A stretch of DNA of 64,000 bases from Leptolyngbyaceae cyanobacterium (GTDB lineage Bacteria > Cyanobacteriota > Cyanobacteriia > Cyanobacteriales > Aerosakkonemataceae), in contig DATNQN010000022.1 of assembly GCA_036703985.1 (NCBI GenBank), forward strand, positions 124,001-188,000, given 5' to 3'. Shown here one piece after another: positions 38,892 through 47,862 of this stretch (positions are counted from its first letter, which is position 1; each line of letters opens with the position of its first letter). The notes beneath the pieces are model-generated. The model saw only the letters and a program-made list of their open reading frames with translations. It was not told where the DNA came from and did not search any database. A program made the translations under genes and the position numbers.

Positions 38892-39530
38892 ATGGCACCC
38901 TCCTCGATTGCTGTGCGAGAGCTTGCTCTTTTCCCGCTACCAGAAGTAGTGTTATTTCCCGGTAGACCCCTGCCACTGCATATCTTTGAGTTTCGCTACC
39001 GAATCATGATGAACACGATTCTCGAGAGCGATCGCCGCTTTGGGGTGCTACTGATGGAACCGTCTGGAAAACCCGCTTCTGTGGGATGTTGTGCTGAAAT
39101 AATCCGACATCAGCGTTTACCAGACGATCGGATGAAAATACTTACTGTCGGCCAACAACGTTTTCGCGTGTTAGAGTACGTGCGAGAGAAGCCTTATCGA
39201 GTCGGCTTGGTAGAATGGATCGAAGATCGGCCACCAGAAAAGGAATTGTATTCTTTGGCAACAGAGGTAGAACAACTATTGCAAGATGTGGTACGCCTTT
39301 CCGCTAAGTTGACCGACCAAAATATCGAATTACCTGATGATATTCCAAGTTTGCCTAGAGAGTTGTCGTATTGGGTTGCTAGTAACCTCTACGGTGTACC
39401 AGCCGAACAGCAGGCGCTCTTAGAAATGCAGGATACGGTAGCTAGATTAGAACGAGAAGCAGAGATTCTCACTTCTACCCGCAATCACCTAGCGGCTCGG
39501 ACTGTTCTTAAAGATACGTTCAAAAACTAA
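38892..39530 (+). CDS. Lon-protease N-terminal (substrate-binding) domain protein
   Basis: A 212-residue protein consisting of a LON N-domain without ATPase or protease parts. LALFPLPEVVLFPGRPLPLH and IFEFRYRIMMNTILESDRRF, GVLLMEPSGKPASVGCCAEI, ILTVGQQRFRVLEYVREKPY and a C-terminal helical bundle are characteristic. Such proteins may bind unfolded or specific substrates; the actual role is unknown. It lies downstream of the str operon, an arrangement I recall from other cyanobacteria. It is followed by a copy of the GAAACC/GGTTTC palindrome. Confidence 0.88.
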   Translation: MAPSSIAVRELALFPLPEVVLFPGRPLPLHIFEFRYRIMMNTILESDRRFGVLLMEPSGKPASVGCCAEIIRHQRLPDDRMKILTVGQQRFRVLEYVREKPYRVGLVEWIEDRPPEKELYSLATEVEQLLQDVVRLSAKLTDQNIELPDDIPSLPRELSYWVASNLYGVPAEQQALLEMQDTVARLEREAEILTSTRNHLAARTVLKDTFKN

Positions 39531-39550
39531 ATATAATATAAGATTACCAA

Positions 39551-39610
39551 TACTGGGTTTCTTGGAAAATTGCGATCGCATTTGCAATCCACAATTCAAG
39601 AAACCCGGTA
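39551..39610 (+). repeat. GAAACCC/GGGTTTC inverted repeat
   Basis: TACTGGGTTTCTTG (39551-39564) pairs with CAAGAAACCCGGTA (39597-39610) with one G-T pair, around a 32-base loop that includes the HIP1 octamer GCGATCGC. TTTTATTTTG follows, so it can work as the terminator of the Lon-N gene. It is the same sequence family as at 8882 and 41406. Confidence 0.7.
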
Positions 39611-39751
39611 TTTTATTTTGCTTAAATTTATTAAATCCTAAGTTGGATTAGGGGTAGAATTCAGAAGCCACGAGCCATAAGCCTTGCGCTTTAGGTTTGA
39701 TAGCCTAAAAAAATACTCATGTTTCATAATTTTCATAAATAAAGTAAAGTC

Positions 39752-40591
39752 ATGAATACCATAGATGATGAAATGGTGGAGCGAATTGCCCAGCTTTTAG
39801 AAAATTTGCCTAGCAATTACCTTTACCAACCAGATCTTTTAACAGAAGATCAGATTAATGAATGGAATCAGCTTAGAAACAATAACATTTTAATTGCTAA
39901 TTGCTTGCGACAGCAATATTATCTACTAGAGGAAGCCATTTATAAAAAAGAAATTTCTCAAAATAAGTACTATTTAGTCTTGCAGATGGTAGAGCAGTAT
40001 AAAGCTCGTTGGGAACTTTTCCAAGTAGCAGAAAAATATGTGAAAATTTTTCACAGCAAATTAAAAATATTAAATGCTTATATAGAAAAACTGCCTCATC
40101 CAATGAAAAACTTATGGCACAAATTGGTTCACAAAGTTTCTTTAGAAAAGTATCCTTTTGAATCTGCATATGATTTATTCGTTGAGACTTTAAGAGAAGA
40201 AACAGATGAAGTTTTTCGTTGTAGCCTAAATTACTACGTAGTACCAATCAAAAAATGGCGCGAAGCAACTACGCAAATGACGGAAATTTTAGATAAGGGT
40301 AAGAAAGATGGTATTTATCCTAAACTAAAAAATGGAGAAATCAACGCACTAAAAAATAAACTAGGTTTGGACAAATTGGGTTTTTCTTGGCTAGGAATGA
40401 CTTTATTAGTATGTCAACTGGAAGCACCTAAAGATAAATTACTTCGAGAAAAGCTAATTGCATATAACCAAACCCTAAAAGAAGCACTTAGCATAGCCGT
40501 TAAAGCCAGCCAAAAGGTTCGCAGCTTTGTATGGGACAAAGGAAAAGTGATTTATGCTTCAGGCGCAGGCGGAATTTATCCTAGACCTTAA
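39752..40591 (+). CDS. Hypothetical protein, helical, 279 residues
   Basis: Not recognised. The product is charged and almost wholly alpha-helical by composition, with no signal peptide and no membrane segment. It opens MNTIDDEMVERIAQLLENLP and has several Lys/Glu-rich helices with heptad-like spacing (about 55-100), including EKYVKIFHSKLKILNAYIEK. There is no motif of a known enzyme. It is likely lineage-specific. The gene is AT-richer than its neighbours and carries a short leader, which could mean horizontal acquisition. It lies alone between two copies of the palindromic repeat, with a PEP-CTERM gene 90 bases downstream. Confidence 0.7.
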   Translation: MNTIDDEMVERIAQLLENLPSNYLYQPDLLTEDQINEWNQLRNNNILIANCLRQQYYLLEEAIYKKEISQNKYYLVLQMVEQYKARWELFQVAEKYVKIFHSKLKILNAYIEKLPHPMKNLWHKLVHKVSLEKYPFESAYDLFVETLREETDEVFRCSLNYYVVPIKKWREATTQMTEILDKGKKDGIYPKLKNGEINALKNKLGLDKLGFSWLGMTLLVCQLEAPKDKLLREKLIAYNQTLKEALSIAVKASQKVRSFVWDKGKVIYASGAGGIYPRP

Positions 40592-40681
40592 CAAAAATTC
40601 ATATCTGGATCGATTTTGATCGCCAGTTAGGGAACCAAACCTAAACTAAGTCCAGAAAATAATTTTTCTGGGAGTCAAGCT

Positions 40682-41395
40682 ATGCTGAACCAAAAGTTTA
40701 AGAAAGTTCTAGCTGCTACTACCGGGGCAGTTTTATCTTTGGCAATTGTCCAAAGTAACCCTGCCAAAGCAGCAAATTTTACAACTCTCTTCTTCGAGAA
40801 TTTTGAATCAAATCTCTCTCAATGGACGGGAAAAGATAATGGAAGTCATTCTGGAGTAATTGTTAACGATCCTTTGGGAAGTGGCAAAGCCCTTTCATTC
40901 ACTAGCTTAAAAAATGGGGGAGATATTTTTTCCCTCCAAAGTTTCAGCAGTCCTTTTCAAACCTACCGCTTGTCATTCGACTATCTTGGTTTAGCAAACC
41001 GATGGAGTCGTCCAAATGATTTAGGCGGTTTTGTTGGATATCGCACTACCTTATCAGGAAATGCAGATGTATGGTTAGCTGGAACGAGTCGTAACTCTAT
41101 TAACTTAGTTCAAAATTTTTTGGAATTACCAGACACGGGAAAATGGGAACCTATTTCTATTTCATTTGCTACCAATAAAAGCATTCAGTTAACCCTAGAA
41201 GACTACTTTTATTCGTGGGGAGTGGCTGGTGATGTTTATTTTGATAATATCAAGTTGGAAACAATGCTGCCCCCTACTAAATCTGTACCTGAACCTGTTT
41301 CTATTTTCGGTTTGTTGACAGTAACCATCTTAGCTTTTGCTTCCGCAATGAAGAAAAAGCTATCTTTTGATCGACAGGAAATTAAACTCAGATAA
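40682..41395 (+). CDS. PEP-CTERM sorting-domain exported protein
   Basis: A 237-residue secreted protein. The signal peptide spans about 1-31 (ending NPAKAANF). The mature part begins FTTLFFENFESNLSQWTGK and has a beta-rich, concanavalin-like composition (YFDNIKLETM). A C-terminal PEP-CTERM signal reads SVPEPVSIFGLLTVTILAFA followed by a basic tail starting MKKK. In other bacteria this tripartite signal is processed by an exosortase and goes with exopolysaccharide; no exosortase is in the window. The ligand is unknown. The sorting signal is clear. The gene ends 10 bases before a palindromic repeat. Confidence 0.85.
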   Translation: MLNQKFKKVLAATTGAVLSLAIVQSNPAKAANFTTLFFENFESNLSQWTGKDNGSHSGVIVNDPLGSGKALSFTSLKNGGDIFSLQSFSSPFQTYRLSFDYLGLANRWSRPNDLGGFVGYRTTLSGNADVWLAGTSRNSINLVQNFLELPDTGKWEPISISFATNKSIQLTLEDYFYSWGVAGDVYFDNIKLETMLPPTKSVPEPVSIFGLLTVTILAFASAMKKKLSFDRQEIKLR

Positions 41396-41405
41396 TTAGG
41401 ATTAC

Positions 41406-41438
41406 AGAAACCCGGTTTCTTTAAGAAACCGGGTTTCT
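41406..41438. repeat. Tight AGAAACCCGGTTTCT inverted pair
   Basis: AGAAACCCGGTTTCT (41406-41420) and AGAAACCGGGTTTCT (41424-41438) are complementary with a 3-base spacer. The pair sits between the convergent PEP-CTERM and membrane-protein genes, so it likely ends transcription in both directions. Confidence 0.75.
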
Positions 41439-41451
41439 AAAATACCTACTT

Positions 41452-42852
41452 TTACCGAGTAGGCTGATTCAACCGATAAAAACCATGCCAGTTAACCACA
41501 GCTAACCATGCAACTGATAGTAATCCTGCCAGACTAAGAGTTAAACCACTATATGGTACTAATAATCCTAAAACTGGCAGAATTGCGCCCGTAATAGTAC
41601 AAATTATCGCTGCTAAGGAAGCACGCAAGTTTCTACCCAGCCCCCAGGCTAAAGCTAGCAAAAACAAAGAAATTGCCATCCAAGCTAGTTGAGGGTCAAT
41701 AATGCGGCTAGTGTAGGTTAGAGATAAGATACAGGCAAAAAATACACCTGCTGCGATCGCTACATTTTGCCAACTCATTGGTAATGATAAATACAGCAAT
41801 AATAACCACCAAATAAATAAAGCGGGAGCTAATGTAAGTAATCGGGGCAAAATTCCTAAATTCTGCACTTTGCTAGTTGCTGTAAACACTCCAAATGGAT
41901 TAAGAACCGATACATTATTCTCAAATATCCAGGTATAACGAGTACCTTGTCCTTCAACCTTACTTTCAGTTGGTACAATCCCACTAGCAAAATCAGCACC
42001 AGGAAAATTTGCCAACACATTCAGCCGGAAATTAGAAAGTAATTGTCCGTTAGCGTTATAAACCCAGCGTGGCGCACCTAGAGCTTGATAGGTTATTTTA
42101 AAACGAGTTTCTTGTCCTGGCGCAAGCCGAAATGGAAAGCTATATTCGCCTGGATTAGTAGGGTTTAACCTGTTACCGTTCTGCTCTACTTTAAAATTTT
42201 GTAGCAATGAATAACCGTTAAGTGGAGATATCTCAAAAAAGAAATTCTGTGTTGCTGCTAATTGGTTGACAACTAAGTAATCAGCTACAAAATCTACTCG
42301 ATAAATTGCACGACCATTTTTTTGCGGATCGGGAGTTTGATCGATTTTTACTTGAACTTGCGAACCGGAAACTCTTAAAAAACGGTTGATAGTTCGCGTT
42401 TCCTGTACGCGGACGATTCTATTACCAACTTGAGTATTGTAAGAATAAGGTTCTTCAATTACATAGCGAACTTGCGGTGCAGGCTGTTCTAACCTTTCTC
42501 CAGCAACGCTTTCAGCTACTTGCGTTACTCTTGCTCTCTCCCAAAAGTGGTAACGATTAGCCAATGTCGAGCACACAAAAAAACCAGTGATTACTAAAAA
42601 GAAAATTAATACTCCATGTAACAGGATTCGTAATAACACCGAGTAGCCTTCCAGCCATTGTCTGATTAAAATAGCTGGTTCTACTTCATCGTGGCGGCGA
42701 GAAAAGTTAAGTAAAGCTAGTGCAATTCCTAAAAAGGCAACAATGCTTCCCAAAATAAACAGTATTCGCCATAATTTTGTGCCAAATTGGATTAGCTGTG
42801 TTGGCTGTGTGAGATCTGGTAAGCCGGGAATCCCTTGAGCAGCTTCAAACAT
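41452..42852 (-). CDS. Hypothetical polytopic membrane protein, 466 residues
   Basis: Two N-terminal membrane helices (about 30-48 and 75-95) flank a short cytosolic loop. A large extracytoplasmic beta-rich domain follows (about 100-330, with QVRYVIEEPYSYNTQVGNRI and FPFRLAPGQETRFKITYQAL), then about five C-terminal helices (WWLLLLYLSLPMSWQNVAIA onward). This topology is loosely like CreD-type inner membrane proteins, but no specific motif proves kinship, and I do not assign a function. The start ATG 42852 gives a short cytosolic head. It is convergent with the PEP-CTERM gene and upstream of nothing obvious on its strand. Confidence 0.7.
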   Translation of the reverse strand: MFEAAQGIPGLPDLTQPTQLIQFGTKLWRILFILGSIVAFLGIALALLNFSRRHDEVEPAILIRQWLEGYSVLLRILLHGVLIFFLVITGFFVCSTLANRYHFWERARVTQVAESVAGERLEQPAPQVRYVIEEPYSYNTQVGNRIVRVQETRTINRFLRVSGSQVQVKIDQTPDPQKNGRAIYRVDFVADYLVVNQLAATQNFFFEISPLNGYSLLQNFKVEQNGNRLNPTNPGEYSFPFRLAPGQETRFKITYQALGAPRWVYNANGQLLSNFRLNVLANFPGADFASGIVPTESKVEGQGTRYTWIFENNVSVLNPFGVFTATSKVQNLGILPRLLTLAPALFIWWLLLLYLSLPMSWQNVAIAAGVFFACILSLTYTSRIIDPQLAWMAISLFLLALAWGLGRNLRASLAAIICTITGAILPVLGLLVPYSGLTLSLAGLLSVAWLAVVNWHGFYRLNQPTR

Positions 42853-43036
42853 AAAAATTTTGGTAATTCAATAAAGATGTTTTTTCTCTTAATAAATAAC
42901 AAGGTTACTGAGATTAATCAGGTGTTTATGCTGGAGAATAAATAGTTTCAATGATTTAGTTTAATGAAAATTTATCTTCTTTACCATAAAATATCATCAT
43001 TTCGTGATGGGAGAAACCGAATTAATGAAATCTTTT

Positions 43037-43897
43037 TCAATTACTAGATGCTTCTACCTCTATTGGCAAGACCGTGTAGCTACCGAAAATTTTTAAAGTT
43101 TCTGTATGAGTGATTAATTCATTTAAACCAGCTTTTACAAATGGTTGATTGGCATCAGCTTCCAGGTCGATAAAAAATAGATATTCGCCTAGAGATCGCT
43201 TAGTAGGGCGCGATTCGATCCGGCTTAAATTAATATTTCGTTTGGCAAATATATCTAATGGTTTGGCTAGTGCGCCCGGTACATTAGCTGGAACGCTAAA
43301 AGCTAACGAAGTGTGAGTACCTCCTGGTGAAGGCTGTAAACTCAATACCCAGAAACGAGTATAGTTACCCAGGTAATCATTAATCGGACAAGCCAGTATT
43401 GGTAAATTGTATAGTTCGGCTGCTCTTTGAGAGGCGATCGCAGCTGCTGTCCGATCCCATTCGAGATCTTTAAGCGCCTCGGTAGTGGAATTCATCGGTA
43501 CTAACTGCACCGATGGTAAAAATTTGTCCAACCATCCCTGACACTGCGCCAAAGCTTGTGGATGAGAATAAACTGTTCTAATTTCTTCTAAATTAGCTGC
43601 ATATGATAGCAAAGCATGACAAATTGGCATGACCAAAGCTTGTTGGATTTGCAGCTTATCCAGTCGCCATAAACTATCTAGCGTCATCGTCACGCTACCT
43701 TCTAAAGAATTTTCCACTGGTACAACAGCCAAATTAACTAATCCTTGGGCTGTTGCTTCCAGTGTTTGGGCAATGCTGGGATAAGGACACAAAAGCGATT
43801 CAGTTCCTTTTTCCCGGACTAGCCAATTGGCATAAGCTAAGGCAGCTGCTTCTGCGTAAGTACCAGTTGGTCCCAAATGGGCAATCGATAAGTTCAT
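43037..43897 (-). CDS. pheA: Prephenate dehydratase
   Basis: A 286-residue monofunctional enzyme that turns prephenate to phenylpyruvate in phenylalanine synthesis. It starts MNLSIAHLGPTGTYAEAAAL. The substrate-binding NLAVVPVENSLEGSVTMTLD, the catalytic region DRTAAAIASQRAAELY and NDYLGNYTRFWVLS are seen. The C-terminal ACT domain has GALAKPLDIFAKRNINLSRI then ESRPTKRSLGEYLFFIDLE, giving phenylalanine feedback. No chorismate mutase domain is fused. It is divergent from the DUF1997 gene. Confidence 0.96.
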   Translation of the reverse strand: MNLSIAHLGPTGTYAEAAALAYANWLVREKGTESLLCPYPSIAQTLEATAQGLVNLAVVPVENSLEGSVTMTLDSLWRLDKLQIQQALVMPICHALLSYAANLEEIRTVYSHPQALAQCQGWLDKFLPSVQLVPMNSTTEALKDLEWDRTAAAIASQRAAELYNLPILACPINDYLGNYTRFWVLSLQPSPGGTHTSLAFSVPANVPGALAKPLDIFAKRNINLSRIESRPTKRSLGEYLFFIDLEADANQPFVKAGLNELITHTETLKIFGSYTVLPIEVEASSN

Positions 43898-44138
43898 AAA
43901 ATTAACGCTCAGTTTGTTGATAATTTCCCGTAGCAGGGTAAACCTTTGCTGGATAGATATTCCGGATAATTGGTATTTCTTTATGAAGATTTACGATCGC
44001 ATAAATAACGATTTTGTTCCGAACTCTATAACTTAGGGCTGAATAGCTCTATTATTATTAAAACTTTCCCCCAAAGTTTTAAGAACTGTAAAGTAAAATT
44101 AATTAAGAATTGTATAGTACAGCGTTTTTCTTCCTCCT

Positions 44139-44717
44139 ATGCACACCCGATTCGACGCCTCCCAATCAGTTCAAATGGCTGTTCCAGAACAGCCCATACC
44201 AATTAAACATTATTTACGCCAGCCTCAACGTCTGGTACAAGCTCTCGTAGACCCATCTCGGATAGAGCAGCTGAGTGAAGAACTGTTCCGCTTGAAAATG
44301 CGCCCTTTGAACTTTATGATGCTGACTCTTCAGCCTACCGTTGATATGCGAGTATGGTCGGAAAGCGATGGTACGGTTCATTTAGAATCAGTTGGCTGTC
44401 AAATTCGGGGTATCGAATACGTCAACCAGCGCTTTGCTCTCAACTTAAAAGGACGGCTTTTTCCATGCCAGATTAACGGAGTGACTCACCTGAAAGGAAA
44501 AGCAGACTTACAAGTTCAGGTTGAGCTACCGCCGCCTTTTTGGTTGACCCCTAAACCAGTGCTGGAAGCCACGGGTAATGGGTTACTCAAAAGCGTGTTG
44601 TTAACAATTAAACATCGTTTGATGCACCAATTACTGTTGGACTATTGTAAATGGGCGACAGTGACGAACGAGAATACTGCTTCTGCACAAGCACCTGCGA
44701 TCGTCACCAATGGTTAA
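44139..44717 (+). CDS. DUF1997 family protein
   Basis: A 192-residue soluble protein. HYLRQPQRLVQALVDPSRIE, FRLKMRPLNFMMLTLQPTVD, DGTVHLESVGCQIRGIEYVN, LKGKADLQVQVELPPPFWLT and ATGNGLLKSVLLTIKHRLMH are typical of DUF1997, a family of cyanobacteria and plastid-bearing eukaryotes. The fold is probably START/SRPBCC-like with a lipid or pigment cavity, which is inference. No biochemical role is established. It is divergent from pheA. Confidence 0.85.
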   Translation: MHTRFDASQSVQMAVPEQPIPIKHYLRQPQRLVQALVDPSRIEQLSEELFRLKMRPLNFMMLTLQPTVDMRVWSESDGTVHLESVGCQIRGIEYVNQRFALNLKGRLFPCQINGVTHLKGKADLQVQVELPPPFWLTPKPVLEATGNGLLKSVLLTIKHRLMHQLLLDYCKWATVTNENTASAQAPAIVTNG

Positions 44718-44917
44718 TCAATTTTTCCCATCCCGATTCGCTTTCTTCTGTGGTCAATAATCTTTCCCCTGCTTACTCAAGCTCCTCTGCCATAAATAGT
44801 AAAAGTAGCAGCGCTTAGGTGAACTGGAAGCAGATCGTCGATCGCCAATAGTTTAATCAAAATAACCGCGATATTAGCGATCGTTTCAATAAAGAAAAAT
44901 TTTTCCTCGCCCTTTCC

Positions 44918-45625
44918 TTAGTCCCTATTCCCTTTCTGGCAGGGACGAAAAGAAAGGCGATGCCAACGGGTGGGGCCATAATTTTCCAATGCCAAAATAT
45001 GTTTAGCAGTGCCATAACCTTTATTAGCCTCTAAACCGTATTCCGGATATTTGGCAGCTAAACGAATAATTAATTCATCCCGCCACACTTTCGCCAATAT
45101 ACTTGCTGCTGCGATCGCCACTAATTTTTCATCGCCTTTGACGATGGATTGTTGCGGGACTGGCAAATCTGGAATCGGCCATTTTCCATCTACCAAGCAA
45201 AGAGTTGGCTGCATCTTTAACTTGAAGACAGCTTTTTTCATTGCCAACAAAGAAGCTTGAAAAATATTCATCCGATCGATTTCGCGAGGCGATACCCAAC
45301 CAATTTGGTAATCTAGGGCAACTGCCTTGATTTGTTCGGCAAATCTTTTGCGCCCGATGCTAGTTAATTTCTTACTATCTTTCACTCCCGCCGCCGCCAA
45401 TTCAGTAGTGACAGCATTTGGTAAAATTACGGCGGCTGCCACTACTGGGCCAAACAAACAGCCCCTTCCTACTTCATCTATTCCCGCAATCAGTTCTTGA
45501 GAAGGAGAAATAGTTAAAGAGAAAGAAGAATGAAGGGGGGTATGAGGGGAAGAAGATAAGGGAAGAATTGGCGATCGCTCATTTTCTACCCTTACTGACT
45601 GATTAATCGAAACGATTTCTTCCAT
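44918..45625 (-). CDS. rnhB: Ribonuclease HII
   Basis: This enzyme nicks RNA in RNA-DNA hybrids and removes misincorporated ribonucleotides. The catalytic Asp-Glu pair is D50-E51 in AGIDEVGRGCLFGPVVAAAV. KDSKKLTSIGRKRFAEQI and the later acidic residues in LCLVDGKWPIP and AAASILAKVWRDELI are present. An unusual 40-residue N-terminal extension, rich in Ser/Pro/His, precedes the catalytic core, which normally begins near residue 9. The start could therefore be downstream, but no better ATG with a ribosome-binding site was seen. It follows rne by 29 bases in one operon. Confidence 0.94.
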   Translation of the reverse strand: MEEIVSINQSVRVENERSPILPLSSSPHTPLHSSFSLTISPSQELIAGIDEVGRGCLFGPVVAAAVILPNAVTTELAAAGVKDSKKLTSIGRKRFAEQIKAVALDYQIGWVSPREIDRMNIFQASLLAMKKAVFKLKMQPTLCLVDGKWPIPDLPVPQQSIVKGDEKLVAIAAASILAKVWRDELIIRLAAKYPEYGLEANKGYGTAKHILALENYGPTRWHRLSFRPCQKGNRD

Positions 45626-45654
45626 TCCCTCATTCCCATCTTCGTTCGTTCACT

Positions 45655-47862
45655 TTATTGATTGCCATCGGATTCGATCGCGGAAGAACGGCGACGGCGA
45701 CGGCGACGCATACTCAGATCGCCATTTTCCGTTTCGGTTGCTGTCTCTGGGACGCGATCGGCTTCCGAACTGATATCGCCTGTATAGATGTCTTGGTCTT
45801 CGCTATCCCGATCCGAGTCATCATCTTCGCCAGAATAATTGGGAACCCTTCGCTCCTCTTCTATCTCTGTCGTAATCCGATTAATTGCCTCTGTGCTAGG
45901 TTGAGATGTTTCTAACAGAGCATCTTCATCTGCCTGTCCGGGCAATTTAACGATCACGGTCGAGCTTTTTGGATTTTTCACCTGGCGATTTAAGCGCACC
46001 AAAGGAGATACCCCCATGAACGCATAAACCTGCTGTTCTTCCGGGGACATTTCCACAGAAATAATTTCTGGGGGTGTAGTTTCCGGCTTAATCGGTCGGT
46101 TAGTGCGATCGGGATCGAGACGCAGCCCTTTGGCAGTACGTTCGGAATAAGGTCTAGCAGATGTAGGCATTTCTGTTTCGTTGAGCCATTTTCCCGATTC
46201 TCCGATCGCACCGGGAGATGAAGTGGGAGAGATAAAGCCACTGCTCGGTCTTGCCGGTTCTTCGTCTCCCAAACCAATTCGGCGGCGGCGACGACGGCGA
46301 GCATTCGCACCTAAACCCCGTTCTTGATAGTTGGGATGATTGAGCAAGTCGAGGTCTGGCAAGTCGCCCTCAGGAGCCAAATCATCTGCGTATGCTTCTG
46401 TATCCCAGTAATTGTCTCTAACTGGGACTTCCCTTGCAGGAGGCTCGCTCTTGGGAGTTGGGGAGGGTAATACTGGACGGCTGGTTTCTGTCGGAAGGGT
46501 GACTCGGTAAGAAGTTCCTTGATATTCCGGTGCTTCTTCTACACCGGGAAAAGCATTGCGGGCGGCGGTGGTGGGAGTAGTTTCTCTTGGTGGAATTACT
46601 ACCGATTCTCGTTCGCGAATGCCACTTTCACCAGGTAAATGAACTACATGACCCAAACCGCCACAGGTGGGGCAAAGGCGACCGAATAGCTCGTAAATGT
46701 TTTGACCTTGGCGTTTGCGGGTTAGTTCTACTAAGCCTAGTTCGGACAATTGGGCGATTTGGGGCCTAGCTTTATCGGCTTTGAGAGCTTTATTGAAATG
46801 CTCTAATACCTGTAGCTGGTCTCGCCGGGAGTCCATATCGATAAAGTCAACGATAATTACACCTGCCAGGTTCCGCAAACGTAGCTGACGAGCGATTTCC
46901 GTGGCGGCTTCGCAGTTCGTCCACAAAACGGTTTCTCGCGCTGTGGCAGAACGGGTAAAAGATCCGGAGTTAACGTCAATTACCGTTAGTGCTTCTGTGG
47001 GTTCGATAATGATGTAACCACCAGAAGGCAAATCTACTCTCGGTTTGAGGGCTTCTCGAATGGCGGCATTGACTCGGAAGTAATCCAAAATAGATAAGCG
47101 ATCGCGATGATGGTCGATCAACACTCCTTGTGGTGCTTTCCCCGCACTCCAATTCATCAAGTGTTGCTTGACTCGCTTGACGCCTGTGTGGGAATCTACC
47201 ACGATGCGATTGACATCCTCGCTGTACATATCTCGTAGCACTCGCTGCACGAAATCATCATCCCGATTCAAAAGGGCAGGTGCTCTAGTGGCAACTGCTT
47301 CTTGTTGAATGGCTTCCCACTGTTTTTGCAGCGCTTCTAAATCTTCAATAATTGCTTCTTCCGGGCGGTTTTCTGCTTCTGTTCGTACTAATAAACCCAT
47401 TCCAGCTGGTTTGAGCAGAATTGCTAATGCTCTTAATCGGTTGCGTTCGTTTTCGCTCTTGATTCGTCGGGATAAGTTAACACCGCGACCGAAGGGCATC
47501 AATACCAGGTAGCGTCCTGGTAAGGTAATATTGCCAGTCAGCCTGGGGCCTTTATTTCCCGTTGGCTCTTTCATTACCTGCACCAGTACTTTTTGCTGAG
47601 GCGTCAATAATTCGGTAATTGCCCCAGAGGTACGTTTTAATCGGAGTGGCCCTAAGTCTGATACGTGAATAAATCCGTTACGTTCCGGATCGCCAATATT
47701 AACAAATGCTGCATCTATACCGGGAAGTACGTTTTCTACAGTACCAAGATATATGTCACCAACTTGATGGTTGCCAGTGGCAACGATTAGTTCTTGAATT
47801 TGATCTTCGGAAAAAACAGCAGCGATGCGATGCTGCTCGGCGATAATAATTTGCTTTGGCAT
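45655..47862 (-). CDS. rne: Ribonuclease E/G
   Basis: The main endoribonuclease of RNA decay and processing, 735 residues. An N-terminal S1 domain (about 38-125; VGDIYLGTVENVLPGIDAAF and GFIHVSDLGP), a 5'-sensor/RNase H region, and a DNase-I-like catalytic domain with ALTVIDVNSGSFT and IIVDFIDMDSRRDQ are complete. CPTCGGLGHV supplies the Zn-link cysteines. The C-terminal half (about 410-735) is disordered, with Arg-rich clusters ANARRRRRRRIG and near the end RRRRRRRSSAIESD, matching the cyanobacterial nonapeptide reported to bind PNPase. It lies downstream of a 1.6 kb non-coding region and before rnhB. Confidence 0.96.
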   Translation of the reverse strand: MPKQIIIAEQHRIAAVFSEDQIQELIVATGNHQVGDIYLGTVENVLPGIDAAFVNIGDPERNGFIHVSDLGPLRLKRTSGAITELLTPQQKVLVQVMKEPTGNKGPRLTGNITLPGRYLVLMPFGRGVNLSRRIKSENERNRLRALAILLKPAGMGLLVRTEAENRPEEAIIEDLEALQKQWEAIQQEAVATRAPALLNRDDDFVQRVLRDMYSEDVNRIVVDSHTGVKRVKQHLMNWSAGKAPQGVLIDHHRDRLSILDYFRVNAAIREALKPRVDLPSGGYIIIEPTEALTVIDVNSGSFTRSATARETVLWTNCEAATEIARQLRLRNLAGVIIVDFIDMDSRRDQLQVLEHFNKALKADKARPQIAQLSELGLVELTRKRQGQNIYELFGRLCPTCGGLGHVVHLPGESGIRERESVVIPPRETTPTTAARNAFPGVEEAPEYQGTSYRVTLPTETSRPVLPSPTPKSEPPAREVPVRDNYWDTEAYADDLAPEGDLPDLDLLNHPNYQERGLGANARRRRRRRIGLGDEEPARPSSGFISPTSSPGAIGESGKWLNETEMPTSARPYSERTAKGLRLDPDRTNRPIKPETTPPEIISVEMSPEEQQVYAFMGVSPLVRLNRQVKNPKSSTVIVKLPGQADEDALLETSQPSTEAINRITTEIEEERRVPNYSGEDDDSDRDSEDQDIYTGDISSEADRVPETATETENGDLSMRRRRRRRSSAIESDGNQ

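Noticed and set aside
39752-40591. Toxin or defence protein
   Set aside because: No nuclease, kinase or toxin motif is seen and no antitoxin partner is adjacent; it is left as hypothetical.
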